The position numbers were made by a program, and so were the translations under genes. Below are positions 17,448 through 24,209 of a DNA stretch of 43,768 bases, piece after piece. The notes beneath the pieces are model-generated. The model worked only from the letters and a program-made list of their open reading frames with translations. It ran no database searches and was not told where the DNA came from. How positions within the stretch are numbered: position 1 is the stretch's first letter; every line of letters starts with the position of its first letter. Origin of the DNA: Myxococcota bacterium (GTDB taxonomy: Bacteria; Myxococcota_A; Polyangia; JAAYKL01); NCBI GenBank assembly GCA_030065855.1, contig JASJCT010000066.1:1-43768 (forward strand), in the 5' to 3' direction.

Positions 17448-17870
17448 ATGGAAGTAGATTTTTCCACCTTTGTTTTTCAGCTTTGGATCAAAGCCTTTGT
17501 TTTCACTCTGATGATCGAAATTCCGATTTTTGTATTCGTCGCTCGACTTGACAATAGGGGCAAGGACTGTCCGATTTGGCGCCTTTGCTTGGCCGGAGCT
17601 GTGGGCACTTGTGTCACCCATCCACTCCTCTGGTTCGCTTGGCCAGTTGTACTCGACGAGCTCGCGCGGATCACCGGTATGGCTTGGATAAGCGACTACC
17701 GAACCTACATTGTCTGCGGTGAACTATTCGCTGTTTTCATAGAAGTTTACAGTTTTTTCAAGATTGTTCGTACGATCCGACTCAGTAACGCGATTGCGGC
17801 TTCCTTCATTGCCAACGCAGCCAGCTTTGGTCTCGGCGCACTGTTGAAAGGGCAGGGTTGGATGGTTTAG
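17448..17870 (+). CDS. four-helix membrane protein, hypothetical
   Basis: 140 residues with four predicted membrane helices: about 8-32 (WIKAFVFTLMIEIPIFVFVA), 45-70 (LAGAVGTCVTHPLLWFAWPVV), 85-108 (YIVCGELFAVFIEVYSFF) and 115-135. Polar residues inside the helices (Glu in MIEIP, THP in helix 2, two Glu in GELFAVFIEVY) look conserved or functional, as in transporters or membrane processing enzymes, but I cannot name a family. It lies 25 bp after the LacI-type palindrome and is followed by the Cys-rich secreted gene. Shared TTTCAAG elements before both genes suggest joint regulation. Treat any link to processing of its neighbour as a guess. Confidence 0.6.
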   Translation: MEVDFSTFVFQLWIKAFVFTLMIEIPIFVFVARLDNRGKDCPIWRLCLAGAVGTCVTHPLLWFAWPVVLDELARITGMAWISDYRTYIVCGELFAVFIEVYSFFKIVRTIRLSNAIAASFIANAASFGLGALLKGQGWMV

Positions 17871-17980
17871 CAACACTTCCACCTTTCGAACGTCTGCCCA
17901 TAGTGCAAGAGTAGCTTGGCACAATATGACACACAGGTATCGCTAGCTAATGCTTTGATCATCGGTCATTTTTGCCTTTA

Positions 17981-18040
17981 TTTTCAAGCGTTTTCAAGTT
18001 GAACAGTATTTTTTCATGTTGGTACTCAATTTGCTACCAA
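17981..18040. promoter_or_regulatory. repeated TTTTCAAG sites and inverted repeat upstream of 18090
   Basis: TTTTCAAG occurs at 17981-17988 and 17991-17998, exactly one helical turn apart, and resembles the half-site TTTCAAG of the palindrome at 17405-17422. Next to it, TTGGTA (18019-18024) and TACCAA (18035-18040) form an inverted repeat with a 10-nt spacer. This is the likely control region of the secreted-protein gene. Confidence 0.45.
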
Positions 18041-18050
18041 TTCAGAAGAC

Positions 18051-18067
18051 TCCCTCTGGTAGAGGGA
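18051..18067 (+). promoter_or_regulatory. leader hairpin before the secreted-protein gene
   Basis: TCCCTCT-GGT-AGAGGGA is a perfect 7-bp stem with a 3-nt loop, ending 10 nt before the strong Shine-Dalgarno AGGAGG (18078-18083). It could tune translation or mRNA stability; it is not a terminator, having no T run. Confidence 0.45.
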
Positions 18068-18089
18068 TGAAGCTACTAGGAGGCATAAA

Positions 18090-18698
18090 TTGCGAAATCA
18101 AATCATGTACGCGATCCTAGTAGGATCGGTAATAGCGATAATCGCTCCATCGGAAGCGATCGCTAATAACGGCCCTGGACCATATTTGTGGGCCACCCAA
18201 CGCGGTGACGGGGTAGAATTGTTCATATACCTCCGCGAGTGTGATCAGCTCAGTATAGACCAGGCCTACACGTTGCGGCGGAACGGTGAGGTATTATTCG
18301 AAGACAAAATTCTCTCTGCTGTTGATGCCGATAGTGTTACAAGCCGGTGCAGATCCCATGATTCTTGTGAACCCGATAGTATCGAATGCGTAGACTGCGA
18401 TGGCGACGGCTGGCCAGAATGCGAGGGGGGGTGGTCGAAGTGCACCGAGGTTTACGAATTCGTCTACCTGGATTCCTGTGTTCGAGGAAGACTTCGTTAT
18501 CAAATTGATCCTGCACCCGTTGACGGTGGCAGCTGTCAACTGACAGTAAAGAATGTGGGGCTGGACTGCGAGGCGCAGGACCACAATTTGGGGTGTGCGG
18601 TAATCAATCCAGGTCTGGGATCGTTTGAGGTGCTGCTAACGGGTCTCCTGCTCGGATTGGGTCTCATAGCACTTGGATTTAGCATTCGACACGGCTAA
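18090..18698 (+). CDS. Cys-rich secreted protein with C-terminal membrane anchor
   Basis: 202 residues. The start is TTG, chosen because AGGAGG lies 6 nt upstream; an ATG five codons later has no ribosome site of its own. A signal peptide covers about residues 1-25 (ending SEAIA). The body has many cysteines, probably in disulfides (CRSHDSCEPDSIECVDCDGDGWPECEGGW), with a short Asp-rich DCDGDG run that could bind Ca2+. At the C-terminus (170-202) a hydrophobic helix LLTGLLLGLGLIALGF is followed by SIRHG, preceded by CAVINPG. This Cys, helix, basic-end layout resembles C-terminal sorting signals such as MYXO-CTERM, although it is not a standard match. Likely a surface or periplasmic protein held by its C-terminal helix. 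Partner of the four-helix membrane protein by position. Confidence 0.65.
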   Translation: MRNQIMYAILVGSVIAIIAPSEAIANNGPGPYLWATQRGDGVELFIYLRECDQLSIDQAYTLRRNGEVLFEDKILSAVDADSVTSRCRSHDSCEPDSIECVDCDGDGWPECEGGWSKCTEVYEFVYLDSCVRGRLRYQIDPAPVDGGSCQLTVKNVGLDCEAQDHNLGCAVINPGLGSFEVLLTGLLLGLGLIALGFSIRHG

Positions 18699-18853
18699 CC
18701 GAATCTTCTTGCTTTGGGGATCTACCTGGTTGCCGATCTCTTGCTCGTGCCTCCCAAAACTGGCGGCATATTGTCTGACATCTGAGCGAGATTTCTTTGA
18801 CAAAACCGAACAGAGAATCATTAACCGCTAGCGCCTGACCCCTTTTGCCGTCG

Positions 18854-18916
18854 CTAAAAACCCGAGCGCTATAACCCTCGGACTTCAGGGGCCAAGGCCC
18901 AGGCCGCAGGCAGGGC
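18854..18916. repeat. 63-bp direct repeat, copy A
   Basis: Matches 20211-20273 without gaps and with 5 mismatches. On the plus strand it begins with the last seven codons (LKTRAL plus stop) of a CgeB-like gene. On the minus strand it encodes the last residues of the AAA-DUF4143 ATPase (ALPAAWALAPEV, then a stop at 18869-18871). It is a fragment of an old convergent gene junction and marks the left border of the scar that ends at 20273. Confidence 0.85.
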
Positions 18917-18936
18917 GCTGAAAATTATCCCACTAA

Positions 18937-19629
18937 CTATTTATAAAGGAAGGAAAAGTTCCAGACGCCGCAATTTTTTTAGACGGTGTTAACGACTGTA
19001 TGACCGGTATGTGGAGTCCGGGTATGGCCCAAAGTCATCATCGACTCCTCTCTATGAAGCGAAAGATTGAAACCTGGCATGACAAATGGAAAACGACACC
19101 CGTATCTGATGATGGTATGACACTAAAAGGATCCATCGAAAGCTATATACCCTTGGAAGTAGACGACCCAAGCATCGTACGACGCGCTGAACAGACAGTG
19201 CGCAATTACTTAAAAAACGTACAAGTGATTCGAAAAATCGCAGACGCTTATGGGGTTAGAACCTACTTCTTCTGGCAGCCCGCCATTCAAAAAAGCCGCA
19301 AGCAATTGTCTGTTTGTGAGAGGGATATCACTCAGTATCCAGAACCATGGAATAGGAATAAAGATCACAATCGGAAAATCAGCCGATGTGTCTGTGCCGT
19401 ATGGGACGTCGCTGATCAGTTCCTTGAACAACACGGCATAATCTCCCTGACATCCCTATTCGATGCTAAGAGCGATGATCTATTCTTAGATTGGAATCAC
19501 CTCACACCAAGAGCAAACGAACTAATCGCCAGTGCTTGTGTAAACACGGTTGAGATGCATTGTCAGCTATCTGGCGTACGCAGAAGTGCGAGGCAAGTTG
19601 CACAAAAGAACTCTGCTAGCGTTATGTAA
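18937..19629 (+). pseudogene. SGNH/GDSL hydrolase, 5'-truncated
   Basis: The frame is open from 18937, upstream of its first ATG at 19000. The upstream part reads PDAAIFLDGVNDCMTGM, which contains the GxND block of SGNH hydrolases. Later motifs are intact: GVRTYFFWQPA, and the catalytic Asp-His region LFLDWNHLTPRANELIA (about 19486-19533). The N-terminal block with the nucleophilic Ser (GDS) is missing; the frame hits a stop at 18934, about 20 bp after direct repeat A. Intact relatives of this type usually have 350-400 residues. The gene therefore lost its 5' third, probably by the event that created the repeat junction. Intact members are acyl esterases for sugars or lipids. Unlikely to be active. 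Confidence 0.75.
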
Positions 19630-19862
19630 TACGAAGTATGTCTCGACTAGCATTCAGTTGTACTGCAACTTAGGCTGCCGTTGCGAGCGGTGCAGTAAGT
19701 CCATCCACCATCATCATCATCACGGATTTTAAGACATCCTCCCGTGCTTCCATTTAGCTCCCCCCAATACGAGCCCCCAATACGAGTCGAAAAATGGGTC
19801 GAAAAATGGGACGCACCCTTCCTATTGCGCTTTTTTCTTATGAAGCGTAGGCTCGTCTCATA
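19630..19862. repeat. spacer with two adjacent exact tandem duplications
   Basis: CCCCCAATACGAG is repeated head to tail at 19761-19773 and 19774-19786. TCGAAAAATGGG is repeated immediately after at 19787-19798 and 19799-19810. These lie just upstream of the RAYT remnant. A triplet run (CACCATCATCATCATCAC) is at 19706-19723. No gene is seen. Confidence 0.8.
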
Positions 19863-20157
19863 CCAAGAACAGCGCGAATCGATTTTCCCGGTGCAAGACA
19901 TCACGTGATGAACCGGGGAGCCAAAGGGCAGAACGTTTTTTTCAATGTGGATCAATGCGACCGCTTTCTGGATCTCTTCGGACAGGCGGTCTCTCGGTAC
20001 GGCATTCGAGTCCATGGATTTGCGATTATGCCCAATCATTTTCACCTACTGGTGGAGTCGGTAGAGGGAAATCTGGGGCAGGCGATGAAGTATGTCTGTT
20101 TCCAGTATGGCTTTTATCTAAACCGCGCCCAATACAAGCCTGTGAGCTATTTATCTT
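19863..20157 (+). pseudogene. REP-associated tyrosine transposase (RAYT, Y1 family), truncated
   Basis: The frame from 19863 reads PRTARIDFPGARHHVMNRG after its first codon, the standard N-terminus of RAYT/TnpA-REP proteins. The position where family members have ATG is ATA here. The HUH motif of Y1 transposases is present (IMPNHFHLLVE), then VEGNLGQAMKYVCFQYGFYLNR. The conserved sequence that should follow (NRRH..GHLFQGRYK and the catalytic Tyr helix) is absent: the frame runs into the end of a CgeB-like gene near 20158. With no normal start and no catalytic Tyr region it cannot be an active transposase. Restarts at GTG 19902 or ATG 19905 are possible but would remove conserved residues. Confidence 0.85.
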
Positions 20158-20231
20158 TGGTCAGTGCTGCCCACCGGCTTACCGATCGCCTCGAACAAAT
20201 AGAAAAAACACTAAAAACCCGAGTGCTATAG
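20158..20231 (+). pseudogene. 3' end of a second CgeB-like gene
   Basis: 20161-20231 aligns without gaps to the last 71 bases of the glycosyltransferase gene (17295-17365) with 12 mismatches. The 22 encoded residues differ at only three positions (SAAHRLTDRLEQIEKTLKTRVL). Mostly silent changes imply that both copies once evolved as coding DNA. It is joined in frame to the RAYT fragment. Its stop codon TAG overlaps the stop of the convergent ATPase gene in the sequence CTATAG. Confidence 0.85.
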
Positions 20232-20273
20232 CTGTCCGACTTCAGGGGCCAAGGCCCAGGCCGCAGGCAGGGC
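20211..20273. repeat. 63-bp direct repeat, copy B
   Basis: Partner of 18854-18916. Here both genes it derives from continue outside: the CgeB-like 3' end to the left and the full AAA-DUF4143 gene to the right. Copy B is therefore the original junction and copy A the displaced duplicate. Confidence 0.85.
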
Positions 20274-21500
20274 AAGGACGCCTTGTGCAAGCGGGCGTAC
20301 CTGTAAGTCATTGGAAAGTACCAGCGATCCGAGCAATGGCTTGTCCAATAGATCTGTTAATCCTATTAGGGATCGGGCTGCTGCTTTTGAGATGCTGGAC
20401 GATTGCTTGACTTCGATGCCGATGTAGCCGTCCTCCAGCTCAATCATCAGATCGACTTCTCGCCCATCGTGGGTGCGCAAATGGTAGAGCGTTGCTTCGA
20501 TTTGCGCGGTCTTTATCTGCTTGTACACCTCGGCAACGACAGCTGATTCGAACGCCTCGCCAGTCACATCCCCTCGGCGGTTGATCACGGCGCGCAATAC
20601 CCCTGGGTCGAGAAAGTGAATTTTTGGCGCTCGGCTCAAGCGCTTTTCGGCGTTTCTAAAGTAGGGTCTAAGAATGATGGCTTGGTAACTGAGCTCCAGG
20701 TAATGCACAAAACGGCGGGCCGTATCTGGAGCAATACCTGCGCTGCGAGCCAGATCGCTGTAATTGATTAGCTTGCCACTACGCTCCCCCAGCACGCGCT
20801 GTGCGCGAACAAATGGCTCCAGGTCGCGTAGGGCAGCGAGATCGGCCACATCTCGTTCCAAATAGGTGCGCTGATAATCCTTGATCCAGCGGTGGCATTC
20901 ATCTTCTGGCAATGTGGGATCTGTAATCGCTGGCATGCCACCGAGGCGGAGGTATCGGTTAAAGAGCATCACCGCCTGGGCGTGGGTCGGATGAGATGCT
21001 GGTTGTCCCAAAAATATGTTCATGTCCAGCTTTTCAGAGGTCAACCAAGAGAGGAACCTCGAAGGACGCACTGGTTCCTCCCAAGAAGATGTCAGCATCT
21101 CCGGCAGGGTCAACGGCCAAAGCTCTGTAATGGCAACTCTTCCAGCGAGGCTCTCCTTAACTTTTGAAAGCAGCTGGATTTGGCTGCTGCCGAGTAGAAT
21201 ATACCTGGCATTTTTTGAGATATCGTGGGCTGCTTTAATGGTTTCTACCAACGAAGGAGCCTTTTGAACCTCGTCGATCACGGCATTGGGAAACTGCTCT
21301 ATCCAGTCGGTGGCTGTCATGCGCGTGTAGGTGGGACGAACCATAGGGTCTTCGACCGAAATGTAGGGAACTTCTGAAAACACGTGCTGAACCAGGGTTG
21401 TCTTGCCGGTTTGGCGCGCGCCGGTCAACACGACAACGCGACTTAGACGCCCCTGAGCCCGTCGCACAAGAGGATCTGCAATCGCCCGGTTTCTCATCAT
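20226..21500 (-). CDS. AAA ATPase with DUF4143 C-terminus
   Basis: 424 residues. AAA_14 ATPase domain: Walker A GARQTGKTT (27-35, Lys33), Walker B AVIDEVQKAP, and a sensor-like RYILLGSSQIQLL. The middle YLERDVADLAALRDLEPF and NYSDLARSAGIAPDTARRFVHYLELSYQAIILRPY form the winged helix and linker typical of this family. The C-terminal DUF4143 domain ends with GREVDLMIELEDGYIGIEVKQSS, a D...E-x-K arrangement like PD-(D/E)xK nuclease folds. These ATPases are common, often patchily distributed and of unknown function; links to toxin or defence roles have been suggested but not settled. Two ATG codons in tandem start the gene, without a visible ribosome site. Its 3' end overlaps the CgeB-like fragment. 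Confidence 0.88.
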   Translation of the reverse strand: MMRNRAIADPLVRRAQGRLSRVVVLTGARQTGKTTLVQHVFSEVPYISVEDPMVRPTYTRMTATDWIEQFPNAVIDEVQKAPSLVETIKAAHDISKNARYILLGSSQIQLLSKVKESLAGRVAITELWPLTLPEMLTSSWEEPVRPSRFLSWLTSEKLDMNIFLGQPASHPTHAQAVMLFNRYLRLGGMPAITDPTLPEDECHRWIKDYQRTYLERDVADLAALRDLEPFVRAQRVLGERSGKLINYSDLARSAGIAPDTARRFVHYLELSYQAIILRPYFRNAEKRLSRAPKIHFLDPGVLRAVINRRGDVTGEAFESAVVAEVYKQIKTAQIEATLYHLRTHDGREVDLMIELEDGYIGIEVKQSSSISKAAARSLIGLTDLLDKPLLGSLVLSNDLQVRPLAQGVLALPAAWALAPEVGQL

Positions 21501-21537
21501 TAGAAATGATACAACATATGCGTAAATATGTCAATGC

Positions 21538-21583
21538 AATCGACGATTATGGCGTAAAATCGACGATTAATAAGCAATTATTA
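21538..21583 (-). promoter_or_regulatory. direct repeats and palindrome upstream of the ATPase gene
   Basis: AATCGACGATTA occurs at 21538-21549 and 21558-21569, exactly 20 bp (two helical turns) apart, overlapping the palindrome TAATAA-GCAA-TTATTA at 21568-21583. The sites are 38-83 bp upstream of the ATPase start in AT-rich DNA, where its promoter must lie. A dimeric regulator binding both repeats on one face of the helix is a reasonable inference. Confidence 0.5.
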
Positions 21584-21629
21584 GCCATAATTCCTCGTTC
21601 CTTCTCGTTTGGGGCTTCCTTACAAGCGC

Positions 21630-23519
21630 TTACTTCTCAGATGGATTTGCAAATTCACGCCGCAGGGATTCCGTGTCCCATCCCGCGTCCCGCTGGGTGC
21701 CCTCGTCTTTGAGTTCGGTGGCCAGGACCTCTTCCAGGTCGGCGATCCGCTGGCGGGCGCGGCTGATATAGGCTGATTCGTCCCGATGCAGATGGGCCAA
21801 CTCTCGTAGGGCCACCTCGTCGTGGCGCCGAAAGATCTGGGCCGCCCGATGGGCTTGAAATGCCCGAAACCCGAGCCGGGCCAGCACGTCGGTCCCCACC
21901 CGCAACGCCGCGTCCAGGGTCTCTCGATAGACGTTATCAATGCCGGCCTCCAAAAGCTCGTAGGCAGCCCGCCGCCCATTGGCCCGGGTAAATATGGACA
22001 GATTTGGAAAGTGCTTTTTCACTGTCTCGACCAAGGCCAAAATTTTTTCGTGATCGTCGAGCGCAATTACGAGCAGCTCGGCTCGCTCAGCACCGGCCGC
22101 TCTGAGCAAGTCGACCCTGGAGGCATCCCCGTAAAAGACCTTGTACCCCAGCTTGCGCAGCATCTCTACGTTGTCCGAATCGTATTCGAGCACGGTGGCG
22201 GCCACATGGTTGGCCCTGAGCAGGCGTCCCACGATGTTGCCAAAGTTCCCAAACCCGGCAATGATTACCGGGTTGTCCTCGTCAATGGCGTCGGCCGGGC
22301 GCCCTTGGCGCTCGGTGGTGCCGAATCGGGGCTGTACCAATTTCTCGTTCAACAACATCAAAAGCGGGGTAAGCGCCATGGAAAGGGCCACGACCACCAC
22401 GAATGGATTGGCAACCTCAGGGGTGAGCACGCCTTGTTGAACGGCAAATGAAAACAGCACAAATCCAAACTCCCCCCCCTGGGCCAGGGCAAAGGCAAAG
22501 ATCAGATTCTGGTCGAGGCCCATGCGAAAAACCCGGCCGAGCAGGAACAACAGGAGGAACTTTCCCGCTATTAGCCCGCCAGTCATGGCGGCTATTTGGA
22601 TTGGATTGGCGGCCACGAGATTGAAATCGATCGACGCGCCCACCGCAATGAAGAACAGGCCGAGCAACAGGCCCTTGAACGGTCCGATATCGCTTTCCAG
22701 CTCGTGGCGGTACTCGCTGTCGGCCAGCACCACACCAGCCAGAAAAGTACCGAGCGCCGGGGAGAGGCCCACCTGGGTCATCAACAGGGCAATGCCGATG
22801 ACGAGCAGCAACGACGCGGCCGTGAACAGCTCGGGCAGACGGGTGCCGGCAATGACCCGAAACGCCGGCCGGATCAAAAACCGGCCGGCCAAAACGATCG
22901 CCGCCACAGCGCCGAGCACCACCAGGGTCTGGAGCCAGCCAGGCAGATGGGCAATCCAGCCCGCACCGTCCCCGTGGCGACCGGATGGGTCGGGAATGGC
23001 CGTGGCCAACAGGGGGAACAGGCCGAGCATAGGGATCACTGCGATATCCTGAAACAGGAGCACTGCGAAGCTGTGGTGTCCTGAATCGGCCCGCATCAGT
23101 CCCTTCTCGGTCAGGGTCTGAAGCACGAGCGCCGTGGAGGACAGGGCAAGGATCAGGCCCACGGCAACACTCGATTGCCAAGCCAAGCCCACTGCCATAG
23201 CCAGCCCTGCAATCCCAGCTGCAGTGACCCCCACCTGCAAGCCCCCCAGGCCTAGAATCGGGCCACGCATCCGCCACAACATCCGGGGTTGTAGCTCCAA
23301 CCCTATCAAAAATAGCATCAGCACCACGCCGAACTCGGCAAAGTGCATTACATCCTGTCCCTCCTCGCCCACCAGTCCAAGCACGTAGGGGCCGATGAGC
23401 ACGCCAGCCACCAGGTAGCCGAGGACCGAGCCGAACCCCAGGCGCTTGGCCACGGGCACTGCCACGACAGCCGCCACCAAGTACACGGTCGCCTGATACA
23501 GGAACCCCGCAGTATCCAT
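21630..23519 (-). CDS. Kef-type K+/H+ antiporter (CPA2) with RCK domain
   Basis: 629 residues. The first about 390 form a CPA2 antiporter membrane domain of 12-13 helices, beginning FLYQATVYLVAAVVAVPVAKRLGFGSVLGYLVAGVLIGP and including GVVLMLFLIGLEL and ALSSTALVLQTL, all diagnostic of KefB/KefC. From about residue 400 an RCK_N (TrkA-N) Rossmann domain follows: VIIAGFGNFGNIVGRLL, with the ADP-binding glycine motif and GDASRVDLLRAAGA. The tail is a charged coiled coil. Kef proteins release K+ and let H+ in, acidifying the cytoplasm against electrophile stress, and are held shut by glutathione or other ligands. It starts 2 bp after the KefF-like gene stops. In this lineage the ligand need not be glutathione. 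Confidence 0.9.
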   Translation of the reverse strand: MDTAGFLYQATVYLVAAVVAVPVAKRLGFGSVLGYLVAGVLIGPYVLGLVGEEGQDVMHFAEFGVVLMLFLIGLELQPRMLWRMRGPILGLGGLQVGVTAAGIAGLAMAVGLAWQSSVAVGLILALSSTALVLQTLTEKGLMRADSGHHSFAVLLFQDIAVIPMLGLFPLLATAIPDPSGRHGDGAGWIAHLPGWLQTLVVLGAVAAIVLAGRFLIRPAFRVIAGTRLPELFTAASLLLVIGIALLMTQVGLSPALGTFLAGVVLADSEYRHELESDIGPFKGLLLGLFFIAVGASIDFNLVAANPIQIAAMTGGLIAGKFLLLFLLGRVFRMGLDQNLIFAFALAQGGEFGFVLFSFAVQQGVLTPEVANPFVVVVALSMALTPLLMLLNEKLVQPRFGTTERQGRPADAIDEDNPVIIAGFGNFGNIVGRLLRANHVAATVLEYDSDNVEMLRKLGYKVFYGDASRVDLLRAAGAERAELLVIALDDHEKILALVETVKKHFPNLSIFTRANGRRAAYELLEAGIDNVYRETLDAALRVGTDVLARLGFRAFQAHRAAQIFRRHDEVALRELAHLHRDESAYISRARQRIADLEEVLATELKDEGTQRDAGWDTESLRREFANPSEK

Positions 23520-23521
23520 CC

Positions 23522-24133
23522 CTACCTCTTCTCCTGCTTTAGTACGCTGGCAAGGTCAGCGTTCAGTCGCAGAAGCGACTGGGCTGCATCCAGGTCAATG
23601 CGATCGTCCCGAAGGGCTTGGATAACCCGTCGAAAATCTTGTCCATGGGCGTTGATCGCATCGGCGCTCATCTCGAGGGTGCCGTGAACTGCGAACGGCG
23701 GCAGATAGGTCATGCCGCAAAGACGGGCTGTCTGGGCAATCGGCGCGAGCAGGTCCAACATGGTGTGCTGGTTGAACCCATCCCTCTGGTAGGCAGCCTC
23801 TCGCCCCCCTGTGGAAACAGCCGACAGGAGCAGCTTGCCCTTTAAAGCCGTGCCTTTGTGACCGTATGCCCACCCGTGTTCTAGTACCAGATCCAGCCAC
23901 TCCTTGAGCAGGGACGGGACGCTGTACCAAAAGAACGGGTGGTGAAAAACCAGCACGTCGCAGCCCATAACCAGTGCCTGTTCGCGGGCCACGTCGATGT
24001 CAAACGTCGGGTAGGCCTCGTACAGATCGTGCACGGTCACACCGTCCACCTCGCGGACCGCGTCAATGAGCACCCGATTGACGCGGGACTTCTGCAGCGC
24101 CGGGTGGGCGAATAAAATTAAAATACGCGCCAT
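23522..24133 (-). CDS. KefF-like NAD(P)H:quinone oxidoreductase
   Basis: 203 residues, flavodoxin-like fold. The ATG at 24133 is chosen because GGAGGG lies 5 nt upstream and the family starts MARILILFAHP; a start at 24166 would add 11 residues. Diagnostic segments: DLYEAYPTFDID, DVLVFHHPFFWYSVPSLLKEWLDLVLEHGWAYG (FMN and dimer region), and SVSTGG-like SAVSTGG. KefF and KefG are soluble FMN proteins that bind and activate KefC and KefB, and also reduce quinones. The gene is immediately upstream of the antiporter, so a coupled pair is very likely. A short spacer (24134-24209) must hold its promoter. Confidence 0.88.
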   Translation of the reverse strand: MARILILFAHPALQKSRVNRVLIDAVREVDGVTVHDLYEAYPTFDIDVAREQALVMGCDVLVFHHPFFWYSVPSLLKEWLDLVLEHGWAYGHKGTALKGKLLLSAVSTGGREAAYQRDGFNQHTMLDLLAPIAQTARLCGMTYLPPFAVHGTLEMSADAINAHGQDFRRVIQALRDDRIDLDAAQSLLRLNADLASVLKQEKR

Positions 24134-24209
24134 GGCGTCCCTCCAATTGGTACCCGACCGTACCATTTTTCAGGACAAAATTCTCAGAGGATGGGTTTAA
24201 TCCAGGCGG

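Noticed and set aside
19706..19723. Run encoding six histidines (CACCATCATCATCATCAC)
   Set aside because: Looks like a vector His-tag, but the flanks are native-looking and no frame uses it; treated as a short triplet run.
20211..20273. Direct repeats as attachment sites of an integrative element
   Set aside because: No integrase or tRNA is present and the repeat consists of ends of protein genes; a duplication of a gene junction explains it better.
22417..23277. 286-codon frame on the minus strand inside the antiporter gene
   Set aside because: Shadow frame of GC-rich coding DNA; Pro/Arg/Gly-rich product, while the antiporter frame carries all family motifs.
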